Numbered from the stretch's first letter, positions 43,015 through 52,519 are shown. The stretch is DNA of 64,000 bases from Rhodoplanes sp. Z2-YC6860 (GCF_001579845.1 NZ_CP007440.1:6842029-6906028), one strand, 5' to 3'. Made by a program: numbers and translations. Notes: generated by a model not told the origin, from the sequence alone.

Positions 43015-44166
43015 TCAGCTGGCCCTGGACAGCACGGCCTGATCTTCGATCGCGGGCCGGCGCAGGCCACGCTTCTCCAACTGCGGCAGCACATCCCGAG
43101 TAAAGCGCTTCAGTCCGTCCTCAAAGTCGACCCAAGTGAATAGGATGCCGTCCAGACCGGCGTCCGAGAGACAGGCCAGCCGCCCGGAAAGCGTGTCGGC
43201 AGACCCGATCAATTGGTATCCGCCGCCGCCTGCGGCGAAATGCCGACTGAGGGATCGGCGCGCCTCATCGGACATGCCCTTGGCGGTTCCTTGATGTCCC
43301 GAAATCCAGGCCTCGACGCTCTCCCGGTCGGCATTCTCGACTGCGTAGTGATCGCGATAGGCCTCCGCCTCTGCATCTGTGTCCCGTTGGACGACAGGTG
43401 CCAGCGTCCAGACTTGCACCTTCCGGCCGAATTCATCCCAGGCGAATTTCTTGTATTGAGCGATCTGCGCGGCCCAGGCCTCGGGATTGTCCCGGTGCAG
43501 GAGGATGAAGCAAAGGTCGGCTCGCTCGCAGGCAAATCGGCGTCCGACCTCCGATCCTCCTGCGCTCATGATGGGCGGCCGAGGTTGTTGAATCGGCTTC
43601 GGCTGCGACATGCCTTTCGAAATCGCGAAGAACTCGCCTCGGAAGTCGATCTCGCCGGATTCCGACCAGAGCCTCTCGACCACCGTGAGCCATTCGGCCA
43701 GGTGCTGATAGCGCGCCTCGTGCTCGCGGAAGGGCGCGCCGAACATTTCAAGTTCGGGCCTGTTCCAGCCGGCCACGACGTTCAGTGCGAGGCGTCCGTT
43801 CGAAATAATGTCGATGGTCGCGCATTGCTTCGCGGCAACCAGCGGATGGATGGTGGGCGCATGACTGGTGGCGAAGACGGCGGCGTGCCGCGTGGCCTGC
43901 GCGATGCCGGCACAGAACGTAAAGGGATCCAGGATCACACCGCTGGCGTGCTCGGGTTTTCCGGCGATGTATCCCTTCCAACGGGCATAGGCGACGATCG
44001 CCTCGAATCCGGCATCGTCCGCGAGGCGTGACGCCGACAACGCAGCCTGCCACGTCGGGCGGTATGCTTCTGGCACGGTCGTGTGGGCCGACCCCTTGCC
44101 GTTTAGACCGAACAAACCAAGCTTGAGCTTGTTCGGGCCGAACACCGGATTGCCGGAGATCGACAT
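43015..44166 (-). CDS. LLM-class flavin monooxygenase, SsuD/luciferase-like
   Basis: A protein of 383 residues, a different LLM branch from its neighbour. 'ARWKGYIAGKPEHASGVILDPFTF', 'SHAPTIHPLVAAKQ' and 'GRLALNVVAGW' (each read in part) are close to alkanesulfonate and dialkylsulfone monooxygenases. An FMNH2-dependent C-S or C-N cleaving oxidation is likely. It begins 2 bp after the alpha/beta hydrolase gene ends. The pair of distinct LLM enzymes suggests two successive oxidations. Confidence 0.87.
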   Translation of the reverse strand: MSISGNPVFGPNKLKLGLFGLNGKGSAHTTVPEAYRPTWQAALSASRLADDAGFEAIVAYARWKGYIAGKPEHASGVILDPFTFCAGIAQATRHAAVFATSHAPTIHPLVAAKQCATIDIISNGRLALNVVAGWNRPELEMFGAPFREHEARYQHLAEWLTVVERLWSESGEIDFRGEFFAISKGMSQPKPIQQPRPPIMSAGGSEVGRRFACERADLCFILLHRDNPEAWAAQIAQYKKFAWDEFGRKVQVWTLAPVVQRDTDAEAEAYRDHYAVENADRESVEAWISGHQGTAKGMSDEARRSLSRHFAAGGGGYQLIGSADTLSGRLACLSDAGLDGILFTWVDFEDGLKRFTRDVLPQLEKRGLRRPAIEDQAVLSRAS

Positions 44167-44168
44167 GG

Positions 44169-45044
44169 CTAGGTCCGCTTGGACGTATCGCGAAGCGCCG
44201 CAACAACCGACTGCAGAACGGGACCTTCCTGGCACAAGGCCTCGCAGGTGCCCTGATGGTGCGCGTCCAGCGCGAAAATCTCGACCGCGGTTCCACGTTC
44301 CTCCAGAGCTGCACCGAGCGGCCGGCCCGAGCGCTCGAACCTTCGACCGTCTCCCGTGTTCTGTTCATCGACGCCGAACACGATGATGGCACGCCGAGGC
44401 ACTCTCTGCAGATTGCAGATGACTGTGCCTTCCTCGCGGCGCGCGAGATCGCGGACGAGGTTCTCCGCAAACTCGGGCCGATGATCGTAGTTGGCGCCAG
44501 CGAGGACCACGGTGTCGAGGATGCCTTCGGGTACACCCGCCGTCTTCTGCCAATCGGTGCGGACGGCAGCCAAGGCTATCATCAGCGCCCCCGACGAATG
44601 TCCGGACATGACCAACCGGCGGCTATCGAGCCCGTATTTTGGCAGACGGGCGTGCAGCCAGCTCGAGAGCGCCGCGACGTCCTGCACGTGGTCGGGATAG
44701 AAAGCCTCGGGCGCAAGCCGATAACCGGCGCTGATGAACGCGATACCGCGTTCGAGATACGGCTTGCCGACGAAGCCATATTGACGAGGATGCCCCTCGC
44801 GGAACGCGCCGCCATGCAAGAAGACAAAACAAGGCGTCTCGGCGTTGACCGTCTCTGGCAGATATACGTCGAGCGTCTGGAAGATACTGCTTCCGTAGGG
44901 CACATCGAGCTCGTGTCGATAGCGAGAGAGCAGCGCATCGGTGCGCGCAAGGGACTCGCGGTAGAACGGCTCCCAACTGACCTTGAACAGCTCCGGCGAG
45001 CGGACGGTCTTGTAGTCTTTGTAGTCGTGCGAACGTGGCTGCAT
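44169..45044 (-). CDS. Alpha/beta hydrolase (HGG-type esterase / formamidase-like)
   Basis: A protein of 291 residues. Oxyanion motif 'FLHGGAF' (76-82) and nucleophile elbow GHSSG (148-152, Ser150) are present, with the catalytic His in 'LDAHHQGT' near the end. Similar to carboxylesterases and kynurenine formamidase-type enzymes. No signal peptide, so cytosolic. It lies between the Bug receptor and the two LLM monooxygenases, probably opening an ester or amide before or after the oxidation. Confidence 0.85.
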   Translation of the reverse strand: MQPRSHDYKDYKTVRSPELFKVSWEPFYRESLARTDALLSRYRHELDVPYGSSIFQTLDVYLPETVNAETPCFVFLHGGAFREGHPRQYGFVGKPYLERGIAFISAGYRLAPEAFYPDHVQDVAALSSWLHARLPKYGLDSRRLVMSGHSSGALMIALAAVRTDWQKTAGVPEGILDTVVLAGANYDHRPEFAENLVRDLARREEGTVICNLQRVPRRAIIVFGVDEQNTGDGRRFERSGRPLGAALEERGTAVEIFALDAHHQGTCEALCQEGPVLQSVVAALRDTSKRT

Positions 45045-45098
45045 GTCCCGGCCTTTGCGTGTCAGCGCATGGTCCGCCCTTGCGGGCCAGCAGGCGCC

Positions 45099-46073
45099 TT
45101 ACTTGATGGCGATGTTTGCATCACGAATGACGCGTTTCCATTTTTCGGAATCGCTCTTCATGATTTGATGAAGCTCGGCTGGGGTCGAACCGATCGTCTC
45201 AAGACCACGCTCGCGAAACGGCGTCTGAAAATCCGGATCCGCCAGAATCTTGCGAACGTGACGATTGAAGTAGGCGACGGCGTCGGGCGGAGTTTCCACC
45301 GGAGCGAGCAGAGCAAACCAGAGTTCGACCTTGTAGCCTGGGTAACTCTCGCCGATGGTGGGAGTGTCCGGCCACGCCGGCATACGCTTATCACCCGTCA
45401 CTCCCAGAAGACGCAGGTTACCCGCTTTGACCTGAACGCCCGCCGTCTCCGGAGCATCAAACAGAACGTCGACTTGCCCGCCGATCGCATCGGTCAGGGC
45501 ACCTCCGCCGCTGCCGCGGTACGGAACGTTCAGCATTTTGATGCCGGCGGAGGACTCCAGGAGTGCTGCCGCAAGGTGCGTGATGCTGCCGGCGCCGATC
45601 GTGCCGTAGGAGAGCTTCCCGGGTTGCGCCTTTGCCAACCGAACCAGATCGGTCAGCGACTCGACGGGCAGTTTCGGATTCGCCACGAGCAAGAGCGGAG
45701 AGCGTGCGACGAATGTGACCGGCTCGAACGCTGTCAGCGGATCGATCGGCATTGTCGTCGCTGGAAGGTGCGGATTGATCGTGAGGCACGCCGAGCAGCC
45801 CATGATCAGGGTTGTGCCATCCGGTGCTGACTTGGCCACCGAACTCATCGCGAGCACACCGGCAGCGCCGGTTCGGTTCTCCACGATCACAGGCCGGCCT
45901 ATCAACGGCGACAGCCGCGTTGCGATTGCGCGCGTGACGATGTCGTTAACGCCACCGGCTGAAAAGGGCACCACGATGGTGAGCGGCTTGCTGGGAGCCC
46001 AGTCCGCATTCGCAGCGCTCGCAAGGCCTGCAGTCAGGATAAGCACAGCCCCCAGCGAGACTTTCAGGTTCAT
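45099..46073 (-). CDS. TTT-family (Bug) periplasmic solute-binding protein
   Basis: A protein of 324 residues with a Sec signal ending 'SAANA'. Loops 'VENRTGAAGVLA' and 'APDGTTLIM', later 'VPYRGSGGGALTD'. First gene of the minus-strand operon with the hydrolase and two LLM enzymes, divergent from a LysR gene. The receptor presumably captures the compound those enzymes attack. Confidence 0.88.
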   Translation of the reverse strand: MNLKVSLGAVLILTAGLASAANADWAPSKPLTIVVPFSAGGVNDIVTRAIATRLSPLIGRPVIVENRTGAAGVLAMSSVAKSAPDGTTLIMGCSACLTINPHLPATTMPIDPLTAFEPVTFVARSPLLLVANPKLPVESLTDLVRLAKAQPGKLSYGTIGAGSITHLAAALLESSAGIKMLNVPYRGSGGGALTDAIGGQVDVLFDAPETAGVQVKAGNLRLLGVTGDKRMPAWPDTPTIGESYPGYKVELWFALLAPVETPPDAVAYFNRHVRKILADPDFQTPFRERGLETIGSTPAELHQIMKSDSEKWKRVIRDANIAIK

Positions 46074-46131
46074 CGCGTTTTTCCCTGGCGCGTTCGGCCG
46101 GCACCTCCCTAGTAGACCTCGCCCGCGGTGG

Positions 46132-46151
46132 TTCATAATAGATGGTATGAA
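46132..46151. promoter_or_regulatory. Candidate LysR operator dyad
   Basis: A perfect inverted repeat ttcata-N8-tatgaa lies in the 101-bp region between the divergent Bug receptor (start 46073) and LysR (start 46175) genes. Its size and T...A ends fit a LysR-type recognition box. It overlaps an alternative LysR start (ATG 46151), which supports the later start. Confidence 0.5.
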
Positions 46152-46174
46152 TGTCGCTTATTTTGGAAACAAAT

Positions 46175-47086
46175 ATGGACGGCGGGCCGCTCGACCTCAA
46201 TCTTCTGGCAGTTTTCAAGGCGCTCCTGGACGAGCAAAGCGTCACCAAAGCGGCCAGGAGAGTGGGCCTCAGCCAGCCCGCCGCAAGCAGTGCGCTGGCG
46301 CGTTTGCGCCACCAATTGGGCGATCCGTTGTTTGTTCGCACACAGCAAGGCATGCTGCCGACGGCCAAGGCCAAAGCGCTCGAGGCGCCAATCCGAACAG
46401 CCCTGGGACAGATCGAAGACGTCATCCGCCTTCAAACGCCATTCAGCGCGCAGACTTCCAGACGTTCATTTCGGATCATGGTGACCGATCACGCCCTCAC
46501 CCGAGTCGCGCCGCAGCTGGCTCGCATCCTTTCGAAAGACGCGCCGAAGATCCGATTCGACATCAGCTCCGTGGGCCCGGAGACGGACTACGAAAGGCTG
46601 CGGACCGGCGATACGGACTTGATGATCAGCTTCATCGTTGTCCAGCCACCACCAAGCTTCAAGGCGATGAAGCTATTTTCCGAGAAACATGTTGTGCTGG
46701 TCCGCCAAAAGCATCCCAAGATCCGTACGAAGCTTACACTGAAAGACTACGCCGAAGCCGATCATGTCCTCGTCGCGCCGCGTGGCGGTTGGGTTGCCGG
46801 ACCGATCGATCAAATTCTGGCCGAGAAGGGGCTTAAGCGAAAAGTACGGATGGCGATCCCAAGCTATCTCGCCGCACCGCACTGCGTCGCCTTCTCCGAC
46901 ATGCTTGTCACGCTACCGGAAAGTGTCGCAAAGCAGCACGTCGACATTCTTCCTGTAAAAATCTTCGATATTCCAGCGGAGGCCCGCCCCTTCACGGTCT
47001 CCATGGTCTGGCACGAGCGAAATCACGATGACCCGGCCCATCATTGGTTGCGTGCGAAAGTAAGGGAAGCCGGCCGCGCAATCTGA
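46175..47086 (+). CDS. LysR-family transcriptional regulator (NodD/PcpR-like subgroup)
   Basis: A protein of 303 residues from ATG 46175 (ATG 46151 would add 8). 'LDLNLLAVFKALLDEQSVTKAARRVGLSQPAASSALARLR' (read in part) is the winged helix of the subgroup that begins 'DLNLL'. The effector domain follows. It is divergent from the Bug / hydrolase / LLM operon and probably controls it. Confidence 0.88.
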   Translation: MDGGPLDLNLLAVFKALLDEQSVTKAARRVGLSQPAASSALARLRHQLGDPLFVRTQQGMLPTAKAKALEAPIRTALGQIEDVIRLQTPFSAQTSRRSFRIMVTDHALTRVAPQLARILSKDAPKIRFDISSVGPETDYERLRTGDTDLMISFIVVQPPPSFKAMKLFSEKHVVLVRQKHPKIRTKLTLKDYAEADHVLVAPRGGWVAGPIDQILAEKGLKRKVRMAIPSYLAAPHCVAFSDMLVTLPESVAKQHVDILPVKIFDIPAEARPFTVSMVWHERNHDDPAHHWLRAKVREAGRAI

Positions 47087-47206
47087 CCGAACCACCGTGC
47101 AGGCTTAGATGTCGTCCATCCGCCCTGAGAACACAGGATGCGGCGGCATCAGCGCACATGCTGTGCTCGCTGACAAACACGCCGCGTGAGTCTGACGGCT
47201 CGTGGA

Positions 47207-48511
47207 TTATGGCGCGTAGGCCCAGGCTTCGATCATCACGGTCGCACCCGGAACCGGCAACGGCGCTTGCACCTCCACGGCGGAGAACGGCAGCGGCCGG
47301 CCGCCGAGGCGGCGCTCCCAGACCTGATAGATCGGATAGAATTCGTCGAGGTCGGTGTGGAATTGCAGCACGCGCACGATGTTATCGAGCGACGTGCCGG
47401 CGGCTCGACAGAGCTTCTCGATGTTGTCGATGATGTGCTCGGCCTGGACTTGCGCGCGCGAGCCGAAGCGCGGTTGTCGCGCGTCTTTTGCCGCCGCGAT
47501 CAGGCCGCCGTTGCTGTCGATCGCCATCTGCGCCGGCATGAACAGGAGGTCGCCGGCCTTCACGGCTTGCGGCTGGTGACGGAATGCCATCGGAACGCCG
47601 GCGTCGACGTGTCGCTTCTGCGCGGCGCTGCCCGGCTTCGCCGCCAGCACGTTGATCTCGATCGTGCCGTCATAGGACGCGAGCCCATGCGGCGCGATGG
47701 GGATGATCGACACCGACGGCCGCGTTTTTGCGAAGTGCCGGCACCAGGTTTCATTGAAGGCTGAGTAATCTTCCGGGTTGGTCAGATAGACCTGGGCATG
47801 GATGATGTCGTCGATGGTGGCGCCGGCCAGCGCGAGCGAGGGCATGATCCGCTGCCTGATGATGAACTCGGTCTCCACCTTGATCGGCTGACCGGCCCAT
47901 TGCTGGCCATCGGCCAGCAATGCGGCCTTGGCCACGCCGTTGCGATGCGGCTCGTCATCTTTTGCGCTCGCTGTGAGGCCGGGCACGAAGATGAAGTCGC
48001 CCACGGTCAGCGCCGCAGGCCAGCCTGCGGTTGGCCGGGAGGCGAGACGCTCGTCCTTGACATGGGCGATCTCGAATCCGGGACCCGGGATGATCCCGAG
48101 CGCCTGGATATTCATGTCGGCGCCTGGCAGCAGCAAGCCCTGCTGCGTGACGGAGGTCGATGGCGCGACCTTGCCTGCGAGGAATTCGCGCCGCACGTGC
48201 TGATAGGCAGGCACGGCCTTGACCGTCGCATAGTACTGGTCGGTGCGCACCAGGTTGTTGCGGTCGGAGCCGCCCGCGCGCAGAACCGCGTCGATGTTTT
48301 CCCAGATGCGCAGCGCTTCCTTCTCGCGCTTGGGCAAGCCGGCATGCGGGGCGTCCTCGGCCAGCACGTCCGGCGCGATGCCGTTCTTGAAATCCTGGGC
48401 CATGACGCCGGTGGCGAACACCCACCGGCCGGCCTTCATGCCCCGTGCGAACTTCACCTTGCCGGCGCCGAGTTCGACGGGGAGCAACGGTTCTGCATTT
48501 TTGTTGGTCAT
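47207..48511 (-). CDS. Triple RidA (YjgF/YER057c/UK114) domain protein, paralogue
   Basis: A protein of 434 residues with the same three-unit architecture as the protein at 451-1797 and clear similarity along its length ('ARGMKAGRWVFATG', 'VETEFIIRQRIMPSLALAGA', 'AICRAAGTSL'-like segment). The Arg position of active RidA is again replaced in every unit (P-S-T, P-S-V, F-S-A). The ATG at 48511 has a good aaggaaggg site. It is divergent from a Bug receptor gene, 143 bp apart, whereas the other copy shares an operon with one. Confidence 0.85.
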   Translation of the reverse strand: MTNKNAEPLLPVELGAGKVKFARGMKAGRWVFATGVMAQDFKNGIAPDVLAEDAPHAGLPKREKEALRIWENIDAVLRAGGSDRNNLVRTDQYYATVKAVPAYQHVRREFLAGKVAPSTSVTQQGLLLPGADMNIQALGIIPGPGFEIAHVKDERLASRPTAGWPAALTVGDFIFVPGLTASAKDDEPHRNGVAKAALLADGQQWAGQPIKVETEFIIRQRIMPSLALAGATIDDIIHAQVYLTNPEDYSAFNETWCRHFAKTRPSVSIIPIAPHGLASYDGTIEINVLAAKPGSAAQKRHVDAGVPMAFRHQPQAVKAGDLLFMPAQMAIDSNGGLIAAAKDARQPRFGSRAQVQAEHIIDNIEKLCRAAGTSLDNIVRVLQFHTDLDEFYPIYQVWERRLGGRPLPFSAVEVQAPLPVPGATVMIEAWAYAP

Positions 48512-48654
48512 TCCGCCCTTCCTTGCCGTCCCTATCCTTGTTTGTTGCCGGCAGCATCGCATCGCCGCCGCGCCGGGGGAAGATGGGGCGGACTTTGACT
48601 CCGGCGCGCGTTCAACACACTATTGCAGAGCTGAATTGCAGGCGCGGCGAACCG

Positions 48655-49647
48655 ATGAAGTTTGCATTGCGATGGCTGAGCTGGATCGCGGCTTGTCTTG
48701 CCGCGACATGCACCGCCTGGGCTCAGGCGGACAACTATCCGAACCGCACCATCACCGTGGTGGTGCCGTTCCCGGCCGGCGGCCTGACTGACGTGCCCGT
48801 GCGCCTTGCTGCGTCCCTGCTGCAGGAAAAGATCGGTCAGCCGATCGTCATCGAAAACCGCACCGGTGCCTCCGGCACGATCGGCGCAGCCTACGTCGCG
48901 CGCGCCACGCCGGACGGCTACACGCTGTATGCCAACTCGATCGGCGATGCGCAGAGCATCCATTTCATGCCGCTGCCCTATCATCCGATGGACGACTTTG
49001 CGAATATCGGCTGGATTGTCGACGGGCCGCCGCTGATCCTGACGATCGACGCCACGCTGCCGATCAAGACGATCGCCGAACTGGTCGCTGACGCCAAGGC
49101 CAATCCGTCGAAGTACAACTTCGCAACGGCCGGTCCGGCGTCATCGCCATACGCGACGCTGATGCGATTCAATGCCGTCGCGGGGACCAAGATCCAGGCG
49201 GTGCATTATCGCGGTTCGGGCGAGGCTGCGACCGCCGTTGCGACCAGCGCGATCCAAGGCACCTTCACGTACTTCTCGCAGGGCAAGGCGCTGGTAGACG
49301 GCGGCAAGCTGCGGGCGCTTGCGATCGCCGGCCCCAAGCGCATGGACGCCTGGCCGGACGTTCCGACCTTGATCGAAGCGGGCTTCGACATCGATATCCG
49401 CGGCTTCGTCGGGCTCGGGGCGCCAGCCAAGACACCGAAACCGATCGTCGCCTATCTCAACAAGCGCCTCAACGAAGTGTTGCAGACCGATACGTTCAAG
49501 AAGCCCATGGCGGTGCTCGGCATGGCGCCGCCGCCGGCCGCCGACAACACGCCCGAGAAGTTCGAAAAGTTCTTTCGCGACGAGATCGCGCGGCAGGGAG
49601 AGCTGGCAGCACTGACGGGACTGAAGATCGCGCCACAGAAGCAATAG
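48655..49647 (+). CDS. TTT-family (Bug) periplasmic solute-binding protein
   Basis: A protein of 330 residues with a Sec signal ending 'CTAWAQA'. Canonical loops 'IENRTGASGTIG' and 'TPDGYTLY', later 'VHYRGSGEAATAV'. ATG 48655 is chosen because the signal peptide starts there, although the frame is open for another 210 bp. It is divergent from the second triple-RidA gene. No permease genes follow; the next 199 bp hold no recognisable gene. Confidence 0.88.
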   Translation: MKFALRWLSWIAACLAATCTAWAQADNYPNRTITVVVPFPAGGLTDVPVRLAASLLQEKIGQPIVIENRTGASGTIGAAYVARATPDGYTLYANSIGDAQSIHFMPLPYHPMDDFANIGWIVDGPPLILTIDATLPIKTIAELVADAKANPSKYNFATAGPASSPYATLMRFNAVAGTKIQAVHYRGSGEAATAVATSAIQGTFTYFSQGKALVDGGKLRALAIAGPKRMDAWPDVPTLIEAGFDIDIRGFVGLGAPAKTPKPIVAYLNKRLNEVLQTDTFKKPMAVLGMAPPPAADNTPEKFEKFFRDEIARQGELAALTGLKIAPQKQ

Positions 49648-49846
49648 ACGCGCGGTCTGCTTCGAAAACTTAGGACGTGTACTCATAAAAACGATGTTGT
49701 TATCGGAGGGGAAGCGGACATTCTTTTTTGGGCTGTACATGTCGCCTTTTGGCCCAAAGCGGATATAGGAACCCGAAAGACATTAAGCGGACGTGACGCC
49801 GGCAACCATCACGGGCGCGGCGTCGGCGGACAGAATGGCCGCCTGA

Positions 49847-50257
49847 TCAGTCATTCACGCTGATGTCCGTAAAAAGGAACCCCGCAGGCATCTTGGTGAA
49901 GACGAAGATGCTCTGGCCGCAGAAGATGGAGTAAGAGTCATTTTTGTAGCCATCGCGGGCATAGATGGCTTTCCCGCCCTGGATACACGCGCGGATTTTC
50001 GCCGTGAATTCGGGCTTATAAATCTTCTCGCGGAATTGGGCAGCGTCGCGAGCAGAGTCGTCGTTCATGAACGGCAGCCGGGTCATGCCGGCGACGGCGG
50101 CGGAATCGTTGGCCTTCAGCGCCGCACGAAATTTCTCAATGAAGCCAGCGAATTCCTTCTGCACTGCAGGAGAGGCGACGGCTTCCTTCGCCCGGGCGAA
50201 GGCGGGAGCAAGTTGCACGAGAGCGGCTGCGAGCACAATTCTCAACAAGACTCTCAT
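49847..50257 (-). CDS. Small secreted protein, unknown function
   Basis: A protein of 136 residues with a clear signal peptide (about 1-23, ending 'AFARA'). The mature part has an NTF2-like feel ('FIEKFRAALKANDSAAVAGMTRLPF', read in part, and a C-terminal 'AGFLFTDISVND'), with two cysteines (about 91 and 113) that could pair. Such folds often bind small ligands. The family is not identified. It stands alone between a Bug gene and a LysR gene. Confidence 0.65.
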   Translation of the reverse strand: MRVLLRIVLAAALVQLAPAFARAKEAVASPAVQKEFAGFIEKFRAALKANDSAAVAGMTRLPFMNDDSARDAAQFREKIYKPEFTAKIRACIQGGKAIYARDGYKNDSYSIFCGQSIFVFTKMPAGFLFTDISVND

Positions 50258-50518
50258 GGTTGGGCTCCGTCCAGCGATTTATCCGACGCCCGCAAATCTA
50301 GCATGCCGCCAAAGAGTCAAAAGCGCTCTGCCAGAAAACCAGCCGAAATTTCACCGGGCAAACTCCTTGATCGAATGAAATGGCCTGATGCCGCTATTGG
50401 ACCCATAGCGAACTCGCCCAGAGCGTCTTACGATGCTGCAATACATAGAGTCGGTGGGGCATAACCGCTGACGCGGCCCGGCCGCCTCGCCCCGCCTCAT
50501 CAAGCACCGCGTCATAAA

Positions 50519-51472
50519 CTACGTTTGCTTCAGGCCCTTCCCGAGTGGCTTGACGATTTCCCGCGCGCTCTCGATGAACAGCGTTGTCGCGGGATTTATC
50601 GTCCGGTTCTTCAAAGTGAGAATTCCGACCGGATACGTCGGAATGGACACGTCCGTCGACCAGGCCTTGAGCGAAAGGTTCTCTCGGCAATAGTGCAAGA
50701 CATTGCCGGGCAGAAATGAGAGGTAGCGCCCTGTCGCAATGAGACTGTTCAGCACTTGAATCGAACGGGTCGTTACGATTTGCCGCGGCAAGTCGAGACC
50801 TTCGCCCCGAAAGGCCTCGGCTATCAAATTCCAGGGATGGCTGTCGAGCGGCGGCAAACACCAGGGCCTGTCGACCAACTGACTCAATCGCACCCTGCGG
50901 CCGCGGACCAGGTGGCTTTGCCGCGCGGTTACCAGCAGCGTGTGCTCCTGGTACAGGATATTCGCTTCGAGATCGTCGGGAACAACGACGGGAAGCCGGC
51001 CGATGATCAAATCGAGGCCGCGCGACTGCAATTCGCGGTGCTGCAAGTCCGTCAAGCCGCCTCCCAGCGTCACCTCGAAGATCAGCCGCGGGTGTCGCTG
51101 GCTGAGCCTGTCGATAATGGCGCCGACCATGCCTGACGCGACGGCGTCGCTGCTTCCGATCCGCAGTTCGCCGGCGGTCGGGTCGGCCATCAGATCGAGC
51201 TCCGTAATGCCCGTCTGAAGATCATTGAAAACTGCGACACTGCGCTTGAGAAGCGCCTGGCCGTAGGGCGTCAAAGCCACCCCACGACGATCACGATCGA
51301 ACAGGCGCATGCCGAGCGTTTGCTCCAAGTCCGCGATCGTCTTTGATACAACGGGCTGCGTGATGGCCAATTGTCGGGCGGCCTTCGCCATGTTGCCCGA
51401 CTGCCCCACGGCGATGAGGACTTCGAGCTGGCGCAGCTTGAGCCTGCGGCTGACGTGCTCTGCGCGTTGCAT
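50519..51472 (-). CDS. LysR-family transcriptional regulator (GbpR/CbbR-like)
   Basis: A protein of 317 residues from ATG 51472 (an ATG at 51523 would add 17). The helix-turn-helix 'GNMAKAARQLAITQPVVSKTIADLE' is typical of the GbpR (galactose-binding-protein regulator) branch. It is divergent from the TauE exporter gene with about 190 bp between starts, which includes AT-rich DNA at 51480-51535. It is likely to regulate that gene and perhaps the convergent ThDP enzyme gene. Confidence 0.87.
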   Translation of the reverse strand: MQRAEHVSRRLKLRQLEVLIAVGQSGNMAKAARQLAITQPVVSKTIADLEQTLGMRLFDRDRRGVALTPYGQALLKRSVAVFNDLQTGITELDLMADPTAGELRIGSSDAVASGMVGAIIDRLSQRHPRLIFEVTLGGGLTDLQHRELQSRGLDLIIGRLPVVVPDDLEANILYQEHTLLVTARQSHLVRGRRVRLSQLVDRPWCLPPLDSHPWNLIAEAFRGEGLDLPRQIVTTRSIQVLNSLIATGRYLSFLPGNVLHYCRENLSLKAWSTDVSIPTYPVGILTLKNRTINPATTLFIESAREIVKPLGKGLKQT

Positions 51473-51663
51473 CTTCTGATATCCAAAAATTCTATCGAGA
51501 TAGAGAAAAATAGAACTATTCATCTATAGCAAATCGACCCACCTTCCACCCGTGCCGCAAAGGCGCGCAGACCTGCAAATTGGCGAAGAGTTCGACCTGT
51601 GGGTCGCCGCAGAGGGGGCAGAATGGAAAAGATCAAAACCGCAACTTTGGTGTCGGCAACGCG

Positions 51664-52416
51664 ATGAACCTCGGTGAAGTGACGATCGTCGCTCTGGTCT
51701 TTGCTCTCGCCGGCCTGGTCAAGGGCGCAATCGGGCTCGGCCTGCCGACCATCTCAATGGGACTGCTGGGCGCCCTCATGCCTCCGGGGCAAGCTGCGGC
51801 CATTCTGATCGTGCCCGCGTTGGCGACCAACGCGTGGCAAATCTGGGACGGCCCCGCGCTGAAAGCGCTATTGCTACGGCTGTGGCCGGTGCTGGTGTGC
51901 ACCATTTTCGGCACCTTGGCGGCTGTCGGAATTCTCACGAAAGTGGATGTCCGGCTGACGGGCGCGTTACTCGGCGCCATCCTGATCGTCTATTCGATCA
52001 CTGCCTTGAGCGGCATAGGGTTCAAGGTAGCGCCACGCTCTGAACCGATCGTGGGCGCCGTGGTTGGGCTGACCACTGGTATCATCAATGGGGCGACTGG
52101 AATTTTCGTCGTACCTGCGGTGCCCTACATTCAGGCGATCGGCCTCTCAAAGGACGAACTGGTACAGGCGCTTGCGATTTCAGCATTCGTCTCGTCGATA
52201 GCACTGGGCCTTGGCTTGGGCATGAACAAGGGCCTCACCAGTGCCGTCGCAGCGCCGGCGGTGGTCGGTCTAGCCGCTTCGTTCGTTGGTATGGCAATGG
52301 GCAAGGCACTGCGCTCTCGCTTGTCAGCTGACACTTTCCGTCGCTTCGTGCTGATCGGCCTTCTTGCCCTCGGCGCAAGCATGATCTGCCGCCATATTTA
52401 CTCGGCCGGAAGCTGA
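51664..52416 (+). CDS. TauE/SafE-family membrane transporter
   Basis: A protein of 250 residues with about eight hydrophobic helices and the duplicated family signature ('LAGLVKGAIGLGLPTISMGL' and 'VVGLTTGIINGATGIFVVP'). TauE/SafE proteins export sulfite, sulfonates or small organic anions. No strong ribosome site precedes ATG 51664, but upstream residues do not look membrane-like. The neighbouring C-S lyase-like gene makes sulfite or sulfur-anion export reasonable; this is inference. Confidence 0.85.
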   Translation: MNLGEVTIVALVFALAGLVKGAIGLGLPTISMGLLGALMPPGQAAAILIVPALATNAWQIWDGPALKALLLRLWPVLVCTIFGTLAAVGILTKVDVRLTGALLGAILIVYSITALSGIGFKVAPRSEPIVGAVVGLTTGIINGATGIFVVPAVPYIQAIGLSKDELVQALAISAFVSSIALGLGLGMNKGLTSAVAAPAVVGLAASFVGMAMGKALRSRLSADTFRRFVLIGLLALGASMICRHIYSAGS

Positions 52417-52519
52417 CCGATTCGAGCCAGCGATCTGAACAACCTATTTCGCACCGTTCGAAGGCCGAGCACTTGTTGTTGGAGGCAGAGCGGACATCAG
52501 GAGTTTACGAGTACACGCC

